Counted from the stretch's first letter, positions 26,805 through 34,939 are shown. The stretch: DNA of 64,000 nt from Paenibacillus caseinilyticus (GCF_027533645.1 NZ_JAQAGY010000023.1:1-64000), one strand, 5' to 3'. A program made the numbers and translations. The notes: a model not told the origin generated them from the sequence alone.

Positions 26805-28538
26805 ATGAAATTGCCATGGAAACAAGCGGCCGCAGGCCTGCTCCTCGTCTCCACTTTGACGCTGAGCGTCCCACCCGTATGGGCGGATGCGGCGGCTGCC
26901 GGTACGGCACCTGCCGGACTCTCGGCTTCCTATGCCCTGAACGGAGTGACCCATCTGCAGGTGAAGAGCCTGCTGCAAGAGAAGACGGCCACCGGCTGGA
27001 GAATCGGCGCTGTCGTTAAGCTCTACAATGACTCGGGTGCCATTGTCCGGATCCCGGATTATGAACTGCGCGCCAAAGGAACGGACGGCAATGCCTACAC
27101 CCTGCTGCCATCTGCTGCCAATGTGCGTTCCATTCCGCCCTACGGCTTCGTAGAGCTGAGCTATATGCTGGAAGTCGAGTCCAAAGCGCCGCTGTCCGTC
27201 ACGGACCTGCTGTGCGTCTACGTCGACTGGAGCGTGTATCCGAAGACGGAAGCTCTGCTGGCGGATGTGCCTGCCGCTTCCCTCATCTGGAGAGGCAAGG
27301 ATGCGGCGATCGAAGATCCGGCTCTGCTGAAAGGCTGGGGCGAGGCATTCACCATCGCGGGGACGAACTCGCCGCTGGAGTTCACGCCGGTCAGCATGCA
27401 CAAGCAGTTCACGGGCCAATCGCCTACGTATGTCGTGAAGCTTGCGGTCCGCAACCCGGGCGACTACGCCGAGACGGTGCCGGACTTCACGCTGAGCGGC
27501 CGCTCGGGCTCGCGCAACACGCTCGGCGCGAAGGTCGATGGTGCTCCGGCGGAAGTCAACAAGGGCGAGACGAAGTATATCTCCTTCGCCGTGACGCTGG
27601 AACCGGAAGCGCAGCTTGATTCGCTGTACGTCATGACGCCGGAGAGCTTCCTGAAGCAGGGCCAGACGGCACCTCTGACGTACTGGACCGGCCGTCTGGC
27701 ATTCCGTCCGCAGGCCAGCCAGAACATTCCCGGCCTGCCGGTGATCAAGGCCGGCGAGACGATCGCCGTAGACCCGCACAGCCAGGCGGTCAATCCGCAG
27801 CTGGGCGTGACGCTGCAGAGCCTGCAGTGGTTCGAGAACGAAGGACAGCAGTTCAAGACGGCGGTCGCCAAGATCAAGTTCGCCAACGGCAGCCAAGGTC
27901 CGCTGCCGCTGCCGCAGCTCGGCGCGGAGCTCGTCAGCGACAAGGGCGTTCCCTTCAGCGGCACCCAGCTGACCTCTGCGGTGAAGGAAGTGCTGCCGGG
28001 CTTCGGCGCGGTAGGCACGTATACCTTCGCCGTACCGAAGTCGGAGGAAGGCAGCCGCTTCACGCTCCGTCTGCTCGAGCAGCAGGGGCAGCAGCTGTAC
28101 AAGACACCGATCGCCCAGCTGCAGACCGATGTGACGGGCGACGAGCTCAGCACGGAGCTGCTGCGCTTCTATCCGTTCGAGATGAAGATCGACTCGTGGG
28201 GCATCTCCAACATGGTGATGCAGAACGCCCTCACGAAGGCGTTCAGCTATACCTATAAGTTGAAGATGGATCTCGATATCCGCACTTCGGATGAAGTCAT
28301 CGCCGATGGCATGCAGCCGAAGCTGTATATGCAGATCGAGAACCTCGAAGGCAAGATTCTGACTTCGAAGACGTACACGCTGACCGGCGATAACCGCCTG
28401 GCGAACGGCACGCAGTCGATCTACTTCGAGAGCGTGAACTCCGACCAGCTCGAGTATCCGATCACCGTCAAGATGTACGAGCTGGTCTCTACGCCGCTCG
28501 GCGACGCCAAGCGTCTAATCTCGGTGATGAAGCAGTAA
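26805..28538 (+). CDS. secreted protein with three tandem beta-sandwich-like repeats
   Basis: 577 aa. Signal peptide to about residue 28 (SVPPVWADA). The mature protein contains three related units, each with a pattern of long beta strand, 'N' turn and 'P-x-F/Y/L-x-L': GWRIGAVVKLYNDSGAIVRI PDYEL, YVVKLAVRNPGDYAETVPDF and FKTAVAKIKFANGSQGPLPL. This resembles extracellular protease-inhibitor or DUF4352-like folds, but I do not recognise the family. AGGAGGCATCATC precedes the ATG. It follows the efflux operon by 92 bp and ends at a strong terminator, so it may be its last gene. Confidence 0.75.
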   Translation: MKLPWKQAAAGLLLVSTLTLSVPPVWADAAAAGTAPAGLSASYALNGVTHLQVKSLLQEKTATGWRIGAVVKLYNDSGAIVRIPDYELRAKGTDGNAYTLLPSAANVRSIPPYGFVELSYMLEVESKAPLSVTDLLCVYVDWSVYPKTEALLADVPAASLIWRGKDAAIEDPALLKGWGEAFTIAGTNSPLEFTPVSMHKQFTGQSPTYVVKLAVRNPGDYAETVPDFTLSGRSGSRNTLGAKVDGAPAEVNKGETKYISFAVTLEPEAQLDSLYVMTPESFLKQGQTAPLTYWTGRLAFRPQASQNIPGLPVIKAGETIAVDPHSQAVNPQLGVTLQSLQWFENEGQQFKTAVAKIKFANGSQGPLPLPQLGAELVSDKGVPFSGTQLTSAVKEVLPGFGAVGTYTFAVPKSEEGSRFTLRLLEQQGQQLYKTPIAQLQTDVTGDELSTELLRFYPFEMKIDSWGISNMVMQNALTKAFSYTYKLKMDLDIRTSDEVIADGMQPKLYMQIENLEGKILTSKTYTLTGDNRLANGTQSIYFESVNSDQLEYPITVKMYELVSTPLGDAKRLISVMKQ

Positions 28539-28556
28539 GCTTATGTACGATTTCTC

Positions 28557-28600
28557 AGAGCAGCCTTATTCCTGCCGTGGCGGGATAGGGGTGCTCTTTT
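28557..28600 (+). terminator. Rho-independent terminator
   Basis: AGAGCA (28557-28562) with TGCTCT (28592-28597) and an extended inner stem, followed by T residues; ends the secreted repeat-protein gene. Confidence 0.8.
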
Positions 28601-28737
28601 GGCGGTCAATCTAACTGCCGGGCTGCCGCAGACGGGGGCTCTCGTAAGGGCGTCAGGCAGTGGCTTCCCCTGCAGGAATGTCATACAATAGAAGGAAGAA
28701 GCGGCATAGATAGAGCTGCAGCCTTCGGGATGGCGGT

Positions 28738-28950
28738 CTAGGGACGGTTGACCGGGGAGTCCGGGCCGGGGCTTGTATGGTTCCGCTCCCGGACCAGGGA
28801 CTTGATCTCGGCAAGATCCCGCCGGATCCGGCGGTACGTGAAATAGCCGGCGACGAATTTGGCCCCGAAGAAGAGCACAGCCGCCGCCGAGATCAGGACG
28901 TAATTATGGCTCAGCGATTTCATCCACGCGTTGAGGCTGTCGATGTTCAT
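28738..28950 (-). CDS. small single-pass membrane protein (70 aa)
   Basis: One transmembrane helix (YVLISAAAVLFFGAKFVAGYF, residues about 17-37) followed by a basic/acidic helix (YRRIRRDLAEIKSLVRER) and a Pro-rich tail. Ribosome site CGGAGGG is eight bases before the ATG. Unrecognised; the arrangement is that of small phage-holin-like or membrane-scaffold proteins, but nothing else of a phage is present. It faces the glycosylase gene on the other strand; their starts are only 133 bp apart, so the promoters share this gap. Confidence 0.6.
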   Translation of the reverse strand: MNIDSLNAWMKSLSHNYVLISAAAVLFFGAKFVAGYFTYRRIRRDLAEIKSLVRERNHTSPGPDSPVNRP

Positions 28951-29083
28951 GGTTCATGCCCTCCGCTCCATGGAACATGGGTCTTGGTATACTATATCCA
29001 GAATGGCAAAAATTAGCCTAAAGCAGGTAGACCGGAGGGATTCGGGTGGCGGCGCAACGGCAGCGGAAGGGAGGCGATTGTGC

Positions 29084-29614
29084 ATGGAAGCGAATGCGAG
29101 TGGAAAAAAAACCGGCCTGCCGCCGGTCGTGGACCCCGGCTGCCGGCTGCTGATCCTCGGCTCCATGCCGGGTGAGGCATCGCTGCAGGCCCAGCAGTAT
29201 TACGGCCACCCGCGCAACGCGTTCTGGCCGCTGCTCTACGGGCTGCTGGACGGCGGCGAGCCTTCCGGCATCTACGCCGAGCGGCTGCAGTTCGCGCTCG
29301 GACGCGGCGTGGCGCTGTGGGATGTGCTGCGCGAATGCGAGCGCGAAGGCAGCCTCGATGCGGCGATCCGCAAGGCGGAGGCGAACGACTTCCGTGCGTT
29401 CTTCGCCGCCTATCCGGGCATCACGCACGTGTTCTTCAACGGCAGCGCCGCCGCCCAGTACTTCCGCCGCCAGGCGGCTCCGCAGGTGGAAGGCCTGCCG
29501 CTGCATTATGCCGTGCTGCCGTCGTCCTCGCCCGCCCGGGCGATGGGCTTGGAGGCGAAGCGGGAGGGCTGGCTGCCGGTCCGGGAGGCTTGGCTCGTAT
29601 CGCGCCAGGGATGA
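29084..29614 (+). CDS. hypoxanthine/uracil-DNA glycosylase superfamily protein
   Basis: 176 aa, cytoplasmic. Family 6 (HDG-like) signatures of the UDG superfamily: LLILGSMPGEASLQAQQYYG, HPRNAFWPLLYGLL, and the late motif VLPSSSPARA. These enzymes remove deaminated bases (hypoxanthine, some uracil) from DNA. ATG 29084 has GGAAGGGAGG nine bases upstream; earlier in-frame codons lack a ribosome site. It appears single in its operon. Confidence 0.85.
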   Translation: MEANASGKKTGLPPVVDPGCRLLILGSMPGEASLQAQQYYGHPRNAFWPLLYGLLDGGEPSGIYAERLQFALGRGVALWDVLRECEREGSLDAAIRKAEANDFRAFFAAYPGITHVFFNGSAAAQYFRRQAAPQVEGLPLHYAVLPSSSPARAMGLEAKREGWLPVREAWLVSRQG

Positions 29615-29774
29615 CGCACGGGCCGTTCGGCGCTCCGGGAGCGGGGAACGTGCGGGGCCTCTCCCTCTCCCTTGACCGCCATTCAAGCAAGCAGCTGCAG
29701 CTGGCTGTATCGGCATCTTTTCGGGAGAACCGCGGCGCTCAAGGTACCAAGCGCTCCAATTCGTCTCCCCCGGT

Positions 29775-29788
29775 TGTAAACGGTTACC
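29775..29788 (+). promoter_or_regulatory. cre-like site upstream of bluB
   Basis: TGTAAACGGTTACC matches 13 of 14 positions of the CcpA catabolite-responsive element consensus and lies about 95 bp before bluB. A LacI-family regulator other than CcpA would bind a similar dyad. Confidence 0.5.
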
Positions 29789-29883
29789 TTTTGTGAGAAG
29801 GGAAACAGCACAAGAAGCACGAATATATACGGAACACACGGATTATATGGAATTAGAAATGCACAACTTGAGGGGTGAAGGCC

Positions 29884-30540
29884 ATGTTGTTCAGCGAAGA
29901 AGAGAAGAACGCGGTCTACAAAGCGATCTATACCCGCCGGGACGTCCGTACGTTCCGGCCCGATCCCATCGCGGACGATATCGTTACGCGGCTGCTCGAA
30001 GCCGCCCACCACGCACCGTCCGTCGGCTTCATGCAGCCGTGGAACTTCGTGCTGGTAACGTCCGGCGAATTGAAGGAGAAGCTGGCCTGGGCCGCGGACA
30101 AAGAGCGGCGGGCTCTGGCGATCCATTATGAGAACGATCCGAGCCGCCAGGATCACTTCCTGGGCCTCAAGATCGAAGGCCTGAAGCAGGCGCCGCTGAC
30201 GATCTGCATCACCTGCGATCCTACCCGCGGCGGCTCCCATGTGCTCGGCCGCAACTCCATTCCCGAGACCGATATGATGTCGGTCGCCTGCGCGATCCAG
30301 AACCTGTGGTTAGCTTCGTGTGCCGAAGGTCTCGCGATGGGCTGGGTCAGCTTCTACAAACGCAACGACGTGCGCGACATTCTCGGCATCCCGCCGCATA
30401 TCGACCCGGTCGCGCTGCTGTCGATCGGCTACACCGACCAGTACCCGTCGGCCCCGATCCTCGAGACTTCCGGCTGGGCGAAGCGCCGCTCGCTTGAGGG
30501 ATTGGTCTTTCAGGAGAAGTGGGGCGAGCTGTCGGAGTGA
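29884..30540 (+). CDS. bluB: 5,6-dimethylbenzimidazole synthase
   Basis: 218 aa nitroreductase-fold enzyme that breaks down reduced FMN with oxygen to make the lower ligand of vitamin B12. Signatures: IYTRRDVRTFRPDPI with the conserved Asp20, LLEAAHHAPSVGFMQPWNF, GRNSIPETDMMSVACAIQN and LASCAEGLAMGWVSFY. ATG 29884 is preferred over GTG 29875 because the GAGGGG site lies eight bases before the ATG. No other cobalamin gene is in the window. Terminator follows. Confidence 0.93.
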   Translation: MLFSEEEKNAVYKAIYTRRDVRTFRPDPIADDIVTRLLEAAHHAPSVGFMQPWNFVLVTSGELKEKLAWAADKERRALAIHYENDPSRQDHFLGLKIEGLKQAPLTICITCDPTRGGSHVLGRNSIPETDMMSVACAIQNLWLASCAEGLAMGWVSFYKRNDVRDILGIPPHIDPVALLSIGYTDQYPSAPILETSGWAKRRSLEGLVFQEKWGELSE

Positions 30541-30579
30541 GAATGCAGCATGGCGGTCCGGCATAATCTATGGTATTGG

Positions 30580-30614
30580 AGCCTTGAGCCCTTGCGGGGT
30601 TCAAGGCTTTATTT
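30580..30614 (+). terminator. Rho-independent terminator of bluB
   Basis: AGCCTTGA (30580-30587) pairs with TCAAGGCT (30601-30608), followed by a T-rich run. Confidence 0.8.
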
Positions 30615-30724
30615 GATTTGCTGGCGGAATATACTTGGCACTCCCAATCCCCCCTTGAAACAAAACCCCTCCGCGCAGCGTCTAATCGGTTATATTGATT
30701 TTTCCAATTCCGGAGGTCTCTTCC

Positions 30725-31900
30725 ATGTTCAAGACTCATTTCAAGACGCACGACTGGACGCTGACCACGGTGATGCTCCTGTTCTGTGCCGTCAGCCTTA
30801 CCGCCGTGTACAGTGCGACCTTAGGTACCGATTTTGAGGGAGCCCATGTCAATATGGCGGTCTACTATCTGCTGGGGTTTCCAGCGATGTTCCTGGTCGG
30901 GATGGTAGACAACGCTTTCCTGAAGCGGATCACGCCGATCCTCTTCGGTGTGGGACTCGTACTGCTGGTGGTCGTGCTCGTGCTCGACACAACGGTCAAT
31001 CACGCGAAGGGGTGGATCCGGTTCTGGGGGCTCAGCTTCCAGCCGGCGGAGGTCATGAAGCTGTTCCTCGTGCTAATGCTCTCGCGGTTCCTGGCCAGCC
31101 GGCAGGTGGAGGATGGACGCATGACGTTCGTGGGAGGCGTGCTCCCAAGCGCGTTGCTGGCCGGAGTCCCCTTCCTACTCGTGCTGGTACAGCCTGACCT
31201 CGGGAATGCTATGGCCTTCGTGTTCATAATCGTCTGTCTCATCTGGGTGGGCGGGATGAAGTATTGGCAGTTCCTGCTGATGATCGGTCTGGCCACCGGG
31301 CTGCTGATGACCTCCGTGCATTATTACAAGGTGTATCACGGGCCGATCGAGCAGTACTTCAAGGTGCAGGATAAAGAACGCTGGGTCGAGCGCATCGACA
31401 CCTTCCTGTACCCGGACAACGTGGATAAGGACAAAAAATACCATATCGACAGCGCCGAACTGGCCATCGGCTCGGGGAGCCTGGAGGGTGAAGGGTACAT
31501 GCAGGGCACCGCGCGTAGAGGATTCGTGCCTTACGTATATGCGGATTCGATCATTGTCGTAATCGCGGAGGAGTTCGGATTCCGCGGGACCGCATTGCTC
31601 CTGATGCTCTATATGGTGCTCATCTACCGGATCGTGCTGGCGGCGATCACGGCACCCGATACGTTCTCGCGGCTGTTGGCTGTAGGCATTGCGTCCATGT
31701 TCCTGTTCCAGATTTTCCAGAATGTCGGGATGCATCTGCGGTTGATGCCGCTCACGGGCATTACGCTGCCGTTCATCTCCTATGGCGGCACATCGCTGCT
31801 CACGAATATGATCGCGGTCGGCTTGGTGCAGGGTATCCGGGCACAGGCGGCAGCCGTCTCTACAGGCGGGGAATGGACTCCGGTGGGGAAAGCTTTGTAA
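30725..31900 (+). CDS. rodA: FtsW/RodA/SpoVE family protein (RodA-like)
   Basis: 391 aa, about ten membrane helices. The SEDS family polymerises peptidoglycan glycan strands from lipid II together with a class B penicillin-binding protein. Features: NHAKGWIRFWGLSFQPAEVMKL, LVQPDLGNAMAFV, AIGSGSLEGEGYMQGT, VIAEEFGFRG and LPFISYGGTSLLTNMIAVGL. The extracellular catalytic Asp is probably that in VYADSI, where most RodA proteins have HTDF, so this loop is divergent. ATG 30725 follows GGAGG. No class B partner is adjacent; two small membrane proteins follow in the same direction. Confidence 0.88.
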   Translation: MFKTHFKTHDWTLTTVMLLFCAVSLTAVYSATLGTDFEGAHVNMAVYYLLGFPAMFLVGMVDNAFLKRITPILFGVGLVLLVVVLVLDTTVNHAKGWIRFWGLSFQPAEVMKLFLVLMLSRFLASRQVEDGRMTFVGGVLPSALLAGVPFLLVLVQPDLGNAMAFVFIIVCLIWVGGMKYWQFLLMIGLATGLLMTSVHYYKVYHGPIEQYFKVQDKERWVERIDTFLYPDNVDKDKKYHIDSAELAIGSGSLEGEGYMQGTARRGFVPYVYADSIIVVIAEEFGFRGTALLLMLYMVLIYRIVLAAITAPDTFSRLLAVGIASMFLFQIFQNVGMHLRLMPLTGITLPFISYGGTSLLTNMIAVGLVQGIRAQAAAVSTGGEWTPVGKAL

Positions 31901-31929
31901 GCGTGAGGCAGAGGAGGGGGATGAAGGGA

Positions 31930-32184
31930 ATGAAGAATAGGAAGAGGATGCTGGGGCGGCCTGGGATACATGAAACAGAGCCTGGGAGGGGGTATGAAGC
32001 CCTATCCGTGCAAGTGCCCATCCAAGGGGATCAGGCGGGGATCAGGCGAATTGAGGGCGGCGGCCCCCCGCGGCGGGCCGATCTGTCGTCCATGCCGCGT
32101 CCGGTGCGCTGGTTCGGGTATGGGTTTATCACCTCGGTGGTTCTTATGACGGCAGCATGCTTCGTGCTGACGCTGCTCGATTGA
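31930..32184 (+). CDS. small membrane protein (84 aa) downstream of rodA-like gene
   Basis: A polar, Gly/Arg/Pro-rich N-terminus of about 60 residues is followed by one C-terminal transmembrane helix (WFGYGFITSVVLMTAACFVLTLL). GGAGGGGG lies ten bases before the ATG at 31930; an ATG at 31921 is too close. Unrecognised. Its stop overlaps the start of the next gene as ATGA-like TGATG, so the two are co-translated and likely form an operon with the SEDS gene. Confidence 0.6.
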   Translation: MKNRKRMLGRPGIHETEPGRGYEALSVQVPIQGDQAGIRRIEGGGPPRRADLSSMPRPVRWFGYGFITSVVLMTAACFVLTLLD

Positions 32185-32543
32185 TGGCGGGGAAGAAGGA
32201 AGGCGGGGCGGCGCTATCTAATCAGATGAAGGCTGGCGGACCCCTGCCTGCTGCCAAGAAAAGGCCGATTCCTTCGATCATCTGGGGACTGCTCTTCCTT
32301 GCGGCGGGGACGACCGTGTTCTACGCTACGCAGATGCTGAACAATACCTATGCGGTAGTCACACTGGAATCCAAAGGGAGAGAAGCGCTGCAGCTGCGAA
32401 GGGAAGACGGTTCGATGCAGACGGTCAGCGCGCCGGACATCGTGCTGCCCCTCCTGAAGGAAGGCGAGAAGTACGTCGTCACTTATCGGTACAACCGGCT
32501 GCGGAAGCCTTTCTTGGCCGAGATCGAGCCTTATCCTGGGTGA
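32184..32543 (+). CDS. small membrane-anchored protein (119 aa)
   Basis: A basic N-terminal tail, one transmembrane helix (PSIIWGLLFLAAGTTVFYAT), then an extracellular beta-rich domain (TYAVVTLESKGREALQLRREDG, EKYVVTYRYN). The start overlaps the upstream stop (TGATG), which explains the lack of a ribosome site; an internal ATG at 32226 is an alternative. Unrecognised. With its neighbour it may accompany the FtsW/RodA-type protein in envelope work (inference from position only). Confidence 0.6.
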   Translation: MAGKKEGGAALSNQMKAGGPLPAAKKRPIPSIIWGLLFLAAGTTVFYATQMLNNTYAVVTLESKGREALQLRREDGSMQTVSAPDIVLPLLKEGEKYVVTYRYNRLRKPFLAEIEPYPG

Positions 32544-32566
32544 CGAAAGAAGGGAAGGGGCCGAAC

Positions 32567-32608
32567 CCAAAAGACGCCGCAGCTGCTTGATTGCAGCCGG
32601 GCGTCTTG
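32567..32608 (-). terminator. terminator of the small reverse gene at 32625
   Basis: AAGACGCC (32571-32578) and GGCGTCTT (32600-32607) pair around an inner GCAGC stem; on the minus strand the stem is followed by TTTT. It separates two convergent genes. Confidence 0.75.
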
Positions 32609-32624
32609 AGTGGCGAGGAAGGGG

Positions 32625-32774
32625 CTATTCTTTTTCCTTCTGTGTAGCGCCGACGAGATTCTTCGTCGTCTTGGCGCCTTCCAGGGTATCGTTCACGAAC
32701 TCCATATCCTGGTTCTCGGCCGACATCGAAGCGGTGCCCTCGTAGTTGCCCTGATGCTTCTTGTTCTCCGACAT
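32625..32774 (-). CDS. small acidic hydrophilic protein (49 aa)
   Basis: Reads MSENKKHQGNYEGTASMSAE and continues with an Asn/Asp/Glu/Lys-rich sequence to ATQKEKE. GGAGGGAAGAGC is correctly placed before the ATG and a terminator follows the stop. No hydrophobic core, so it is probably disordered; the composition recalls small acid-soluble or stress-associated proteins of Bacillales, but I do not recognise it. The complete expression unit makes a real gene likely. Confidence 0.65.
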   Translation of the reverse strand: MSENKKHQGNYEGTASMSAENQDMEFVNDTLEGAKTTKNLVGATQKEKE

Positions 32775-33000
32775 GCTCTTCCCTCCCTCCGGCTGCGGCA
32801 TGGATGCGCACTTCCTGTTTTACCATGCGCACCCGTCCGGGATGTTATTCCACGGGAGGACAGGGCGCTTCGTGCAGAGGGACCCCGGGTAATAGCTTCT
32901 ATACTGCAGGGGAGCAGGCAGGGGCTGCAGCCTCTGCTTATTTTGCTGGGATATGGCATACTAGAAGCAGGTAATTCATGTGCGAAAGGGGAGGAAGGCC

Positions 33001-33525
33001 ATGCCTAGGAGCCAGATCAAAGTCCCGTTCGGCTACGAGCCGCCGAAGGGCAAAGGACTGAAGGGAACCTTGTGGGTGTACGATTCGTTCGAAGGCTACA
33101 CGGAGCAGGAGCTGACGCGGCTGCTAGTCTTCTCGGATGAGCGTCAGCTGGCGCGCGTCATCTTCTACCCGCTCCATGAGGAGACGCTGCGGCGGATGGT
33201 GAAGGGGGAGCATACCCCTTATTATAAACGGGTACAGGCGCTTGAAGATCTGCTGGAGCACGCCGATACAGATGTGGACTATACGGTCGAGAGCTTCGAG
33301 AACAAGCGCAAGAAGTACACGCCGGCGGATTATGCGTTCCGCTTTCTGGAAGAGAAGTACCAGGGGCCGTTCTTCCTGTATGTGACGGAGGAGACCGCGA
33401 ACCTGCTGGCCGGATACGAGAGCTTCGAGACTTGGATCAAAAAGGTAAGGTTCTTCATCGACGGTCCCGGCGGCCCGCTCCATCCGAAGCTGCAGGAGTA
33501 CGATACGCGCTGGGAGCGCGTCTAG
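33001..33525 (+). CDS. conserved-looking hypothetical protein (174 aa)
   Basis: Cytoplasmic, without signal or membrane segments. N-terminus MPRSQIKVPFGYEPPKGKGL, then an alpha/beta pattern (GTLWVYDSFEGYTEQELTRLL, ARVIFYPLHEETLRRM, ADYAFRFLEEKYQGPFFLYVTEE). Strong GGGGAGGAAGG ribosome site. I do not recognise the family. It is a single gene between a convergent small gene and a secreted protein, giving no functional hint. Confidence 0.65.
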   Translation: MPRSQIKVPFGYEPPKGKGLKGTLWVYDSFEGYTEQELTRLLVFSDERQLARVIFYPLHEETLRRMVKGEHTPYYKRVQALEDLLEHADTDVDYTVESFENKRKKYTPADYAFRFLEEKYQGPFFLYVTEETANLLAGYESFETWIKKVRFFIDGPGGPLHPKLQEYDTRWERV

Positions 33526-33666
33526 CTCTTCACGGGCAGCTCGGTAGGCGAAGCAGCGTACCCGCGGCGCCCCCAAAACGGCTCTTCCCTCCGAACCGTG
33601 TAGAACATACACGACTACAGAGCGTCCCGGCCGCACGGCGGTCTGCGGACGAAGGGGGAAGCAGTA

Positions 33667-34701
33667 ATGGCAGCTTACAAAAAAACAATCGGCATCGCGC
33701 TGGCGGCGCTGCTGCTGGCCGGTTCCGCTTACGGAGCTTTATCCTTCGGGGATACGGAAGTATCCGCTGAAGTGTCCCAGGAGGTGCATGGCACCTTCGC
33801 CGGCCTGTCAGGCAGCAGCCTGAAGCTGGATACAGGCAGCGGTGTGACGTCGTATACCATGGCGGCGAATGCCTGGGTATACCGCAACTCGCAGAAGGCC
33901 GAGGCGGAGAGCCTGAAGCCGGGCGACACGCTGGAGGTGATCCTCAACAGCAAAAAGCAGGCGGCCTACATCAAGGCGGCCGGCCAGGCTGAGGCGAAGA
34001 CGGAACCGGCTGCCGGTCAGACCGCTCCGGCGGCGCCGGCCGGGACCGCGGATGGCGGCGTTACGGAGGCCCCTGCGGCTGAAGCTCCGGCACCCGCCGC
34101 TGTGCCGTCTCAGGAGTCGGCCGGCCCCGAAGTGCCGAAAGCAGCGGAGGCTGTGTCGCTTGCGCAGACTGCAAGCGGTGCCGCGGCAGGAGCCGCCGCC
34201 GGGACTGCTGCCGCCAGCAGCACATGGGAGTGGGAGAAGCTGGAGCTGGAACTCAAGGGCCGCGAGCTGCTGCTCAAGGTAAAGCATGAGCCGGGCAGCC
34301 GGGACGGATCGGATATTCTGATCGAGACCAAAGACCGGGCCGTAGTCCGGTTGAACGGAGCGGAAGCGGAGAAGCTGCTGAGCCTGATGCTGCAGGGACT
34401 GCCAAGTGAACACAGCGCCTGGGAGGCGGCATTGAAACAGCGGCTGGCCGGCCACTTCCATCTGGATGCATCCCAGCTGACCGAGTGGGACCTTGAGGTC
34501 GACTGGAAAGAGAACGGGCAGGGGGCAGCCCCGGTACGGCCGCCCCAGAATCCGAAGGCGCAGGGTAAGCATGATAACGGGATCGGGCAGGAGAAGCAGA
34601 AGGATAAGGACAAAGGCAAGGACGAAGATAAAGACAAAGGCAAGAACAAAGAGAAGGAAAAGGGCAAAGGCAAGGGAGAAGACGAGAGGGACGACGACTA
34701 A
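33667..34701 (+). CDS. secreted protein with Ala/Pro linker and highly charged Lys/Glu/Asp tail
   Basis: 344 aa. Signal peptide (IGIALAALLLAGSAYGA). Residues 35-110 form a small beta domain (VHGTFAGLSGSSLKLDTGSG) like those that bind calcium or nucleic acid in DUF5666-type proteins. An Ala/Pro/Thr/Glu linker (110-190) leads to a predicted PepSY-like or YusW-like alpha/beta domain (WEWEKLELELKGRELLLKV, VVRLNGAEAEKLLSLMLQGL), and the last 40 residues are almost entirely Lys, Asp, Glu and Gly (EKQKDKDKGKDEDKDKGKNK and on). Unrecognised overall; probably envelope-associated. Confidence 0.7.
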   Translation: MAAYKKTIGIALAALLLAGSAYGALSFGDTEVSAEVSQEVHGTFAGLSGSSLKLDTGSGVTSYTMAANAWVYRNSQKAEAESLKPGDTLEVILNSKKQAAYIKAAGQAEAKTEPAAGQTAPAAPAGTADGGVTEAPAAEAPAPAAVPSQESAGPEVPKAAEAVSLAQTASGAAAGAAAGTAAASSTWEWEKLELELKGRELLLKVKHEPGSRDGSDILIETKDRAVVRLNGAEAEKLLSLMLQGLPSEHSAWEAALKQRLAGHFHLDASQLTEWDLEVDWKENGQGAAPVRPPQNPKAQGKHDNGIGQEKQKDKDKGKDEDKDKGKNKEKEKGKGKGEDERDDD

Positions 34702-34816
34702 CCGCCTGGGTCTCCGTCTTCTCAGGGCCCGCCAGTTGTACACCCGGCGGGATTCCAAGCCCCAAATTTTCCAGGCAATCCGAAGAGGATGAGGCAATCG
34801 GGCTGCACATCATACA

Positions 34817-34864
34817 GCATCTCAAAGAGGCAGTCCCGAGAGAGGGATTGCCTCTTTGAGATGC
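34817..34864. repeat. large hairpin 1 (21-bp arms)
   Basis: Positions 34817-34837 are the reverse complement of 34844-34864 with a single G/T wobble, separated by a 6-nt GAGAGA loop. There is no T tract on either side, so it is not a simple terminator. It lies 7 bp from hairpin 2. Confidence 0.9.
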
Positions 34865-34871
34865 CATAGGA

Positions 34872-34913
34872 GGAGTCAGGGGGAGGGGCCACCTCGCGCC
34901 TCCCCCTGACTCC
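34872..34913. repeat. large hairpin 2 (15-bp arms)
   Basis: GGAGTCAGGGGGAGG (34872-34886) and CCTCCCCCTGACTCC (34899-34913) form a perfect inverted repeat with a 12-nt loop. The two hairpins lie between convergent genes (secreted protein on +, interrupted small gene on -). Confidence 0.9.
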
Positions 34914-34939
34914 CGGGTGCGGCGAAACTTGAAACATCG

